A stretch of 12,951 bases of DNA from an uncultured Collinsella sp. Lineage in GTDB: Bacteria; Actinomycetota; Coriobacteriia; Coriobacteriales; Coriobacteriaceae. A program made the translations under genes and the position numbers. This document shows positions 11,855-12,951 of the stretch, in pieces; position 1 is the stretch's first letter, and each line of letters starts with the position of its first letter. Location of the stretch: contig CABUVB010000037.1 in NCBI GenBank assembly GCA_902494815.1, positions 1 to 12,951 on the forward strand. The letters are read 5' to 3'. Under the pieces are notes generated by a model. The model ran no database searches. It was not told where the DNA came from and saw nothing but the letters and a program-made list of their open reading frames with translations.

Positions 11855-12951
11855 ACCCCATGACCAACATGGTGAGCAGCACCGCGGCGATGCAGTACGC
11901 TACGCACGAGATCATGACGGCAATAACGTTCATGGCGGTGCCCGACGTGTTGAGGTCATGCTCGTCACGCCAGAACAGCACCATCAGGTAAATCACGGCA
12001 CTCATGTTGCCAACCAGGCAAATGATAGCAGCGATATTAAAACACCCGGTAAAGAGTTGCTCCTCAAACATGGACGCATCGGGGAATGCAGCAGTGCGCA
12101 CCAGCTGCGCGCACAGGTAAGTAACAAGCGAAAGGATCAGGCCCATACCCGTGCTCTGGAAGAAGAATCCCAGGTACGGTTTGGGCTCGTCGTCGTGACC
12201 GTCGTACTCGAGGAAGTAGTTCTTGACGAACGACACCATGCGCGAGGCCGCCAGCAGCACGAGCGGCATGGCGCACATGGGGAACACCACCAGATGCGCG
12301 GAGCCCAGTGCCGTCCCCAGCACCGTCGCCATAATGCACGAGGCGATGCCCCACACGACGACCCAGTACTGACGATGCACGAACCAGCTGAGCACGTTCG
12401 TCGAGTCGTCCGACGCGCTATCGCCCGAGCCGACACCGGCGATCTGCAGGTCCTCCTGATGCTCCTCGGCGATAACGTCCATGGCGTCGTCGAAGGTCAC
12501 GATACCCAGGATATGACGGTTCTCGTCGCAGACAGGGATGGCAACCAGGTCGTACTTGGTCATCTCGTCCGTCACGTCTTCCTGGTCCTCGTCGGGCGAC
12601 ACGTAGACCAGGTCGCGATAGGCGAGCTGGCCCAGCGTGGCATCGCGGTCGGCCACGATCAACGTGCGCAGCGAGAGCACGCCGGTGAGCATGCCGCTCG
12701 GATCCTCGGTATAGACGTAATAGACACTCTCGAAGTCCTCATCGAGTTTGCGAATCGCCTCGATGGCATCGCCGACCGTCGCCGTGGCGGGCAGCGAGAC
12801 AAACTCCGAGGTCATGATGCGGCCGGCGGTGTTGTCCTCATAGCCCAGCAGGTTACGAATCGCCTTCTCCTCCTTGACGCCCATCAGGCGCAGGAGCTTC
12901 TCGGCCTTCTCATAATCGAGCTCGTCGATCAGGTCGGCAGCGTCGTCCGGG
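11853..12951 (-). CDS. mgtE: MgtE-like magnesium transporter, 5' end beyond the window
   Basis: The frame is open to the window edge, giving 365 visible residues; the in-frame ATG at 12884 is internal because the 22 codons before it continue the MgtE_N domain (DDAADLIDEL, EKAEKLLRLM). In order: the end of MgtE_N, two CBS repeats (starting about GRIMTSEFVSLP and YRDLVYVSPDED), a link, and five membrane helices, the normal MgtE layout. In characterised MgtE the N and CBS domains sense cytosolic Mg2+ and close the channel. Here the membrane half lacks the usual GGNAGTQ-type motif after helix 2 (it reads MPLVLLAASRMVSF), and the late DPA-SG motif is only DLNTSG. Transport by this copy is therefore less certain than its sensing architecture. 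It is cotranscribed with the NRAMP gene 8 nt downstream. Its promoter, and any Mg2+ riboswitch, lie outside the window. Confidence 0.85.
   Translation of the reverse strand, partial: PDDAADLIDELDYEKAEKLLRLMGVKEEKAIRNLLGYEDNTAGRIMTSEFVSLPATATVGDAIEAIRKLDEDFESVYYVYTEDPSGMLTGVLSLRTLIVADRDATLGQLAYRDLVYVSPDEDQEDVTDEMTKYDLVAIPVCDENRHILGIVTFDDAMDVIAEEHQEDLQIAGVGSGDSASDDSTNVLSWFVHRQYWVVVWGIASCIMATVLGTALGSAHLVVFPMCAMPLVLLAASRMVSFVKNYFLEYDGHDDEPKPYLGFFFQSTGMGLILSLVTYLCAQLVRTAAFPDASMFEEQLFTGCFNIAAIICLVGNMSAVIYLMVLFWRDEHDLNTSGTAMNVIAVMISCVAYCIAAVLLTMLVMG

Noticed and set aside
11845..11907. ATG start of the NRAMP gene at 11907
   Set aside because: It overlaps the MgtE-like gene by 55 bp and adds a His/Arg/Gly tail unlike NRAMP N-termini. 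The GTG at 11844 has a ribosome site and an 8-nt gap.

Overview
The window looks like a chromosomal stretch from a GC-rich Gram-positive anaerobe, most likely a Coriobacteriia member close to Collinsella. This is an inference from high GC3 coding, the style of the membrane sensors, the presence of luxS, and an NRAMP protein of the type described from Eggerthella. It has not been checked by a search. There is no rRNA or tRNA, CRISPR array, phage gene or transposase gene. Ten protein genes are supported; nine are on the minus strand and one on the plus strand.

Region 1 (1-4146): a short gene-free edge with two hairpins, then a tightly overlapping three-gene signalling operon read on the minus strand. 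It encodes a 7TM membrane protein with a degenerate kinase half (upstream), an apparently intact sensor histidine kinase, and a NarL/LuxR-type response regulator. Both junctions are 4-bp start/stop overlaps (GTGA, ATGA), which implies translational coupling. The first protein seems to lack the phospho-acceptor His and the ATP-binding boxes, so the operon may be a pseudokinase sensor plus a true kinase plus a regulator.

Region 2 (4147-5593): a DUF4867 cupin-like gene with its own candidate promoter, and a monocistronic luxS (S-ribosylhomocysteine lyase, AI-2 precursor synthesis) with a strong U-tract terminator.

Region 3 (5669-7756): a ribokinase and nucleoside hydrolase operon that would split ribonucleosides and phosphorylate the freed ribose. 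Its promoter has good -35 and -10 elements, and a perfect inverted repeat lies over the -35 box and spacer, which suggests a repressor. The terminator appears to fold back into the last codons.

Region 4 (7757-10127): the divergent plus-strand gene for a large acyltransferase-3/SGNH membrane protein (OatA-like cell-surface O-acyltransferase), ending in a long perfect hairpin.

Region 5 (10128-10581): the only long gene-free stretch, between convergent genes. It holds a 230-bp AT-rich block bounded by two 32-nt inverted copies (30/32 identical) of one sequence, a MITE-like or paired-site structure.

Region 6 (10531-12951): a canonical terminator, then a minus-strand pair: an NRAMP-family transporter with NRMT-type (magnesium) substitutions in the metal site, directly downstream of a CBS-containing MgtE-like transporter that runs off the window edge. 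The MgtE membrane half lacks the usual Gly-Asn-rich motif. The pair looks like a two-transporter Mg2+ (or Mn2+) operon.
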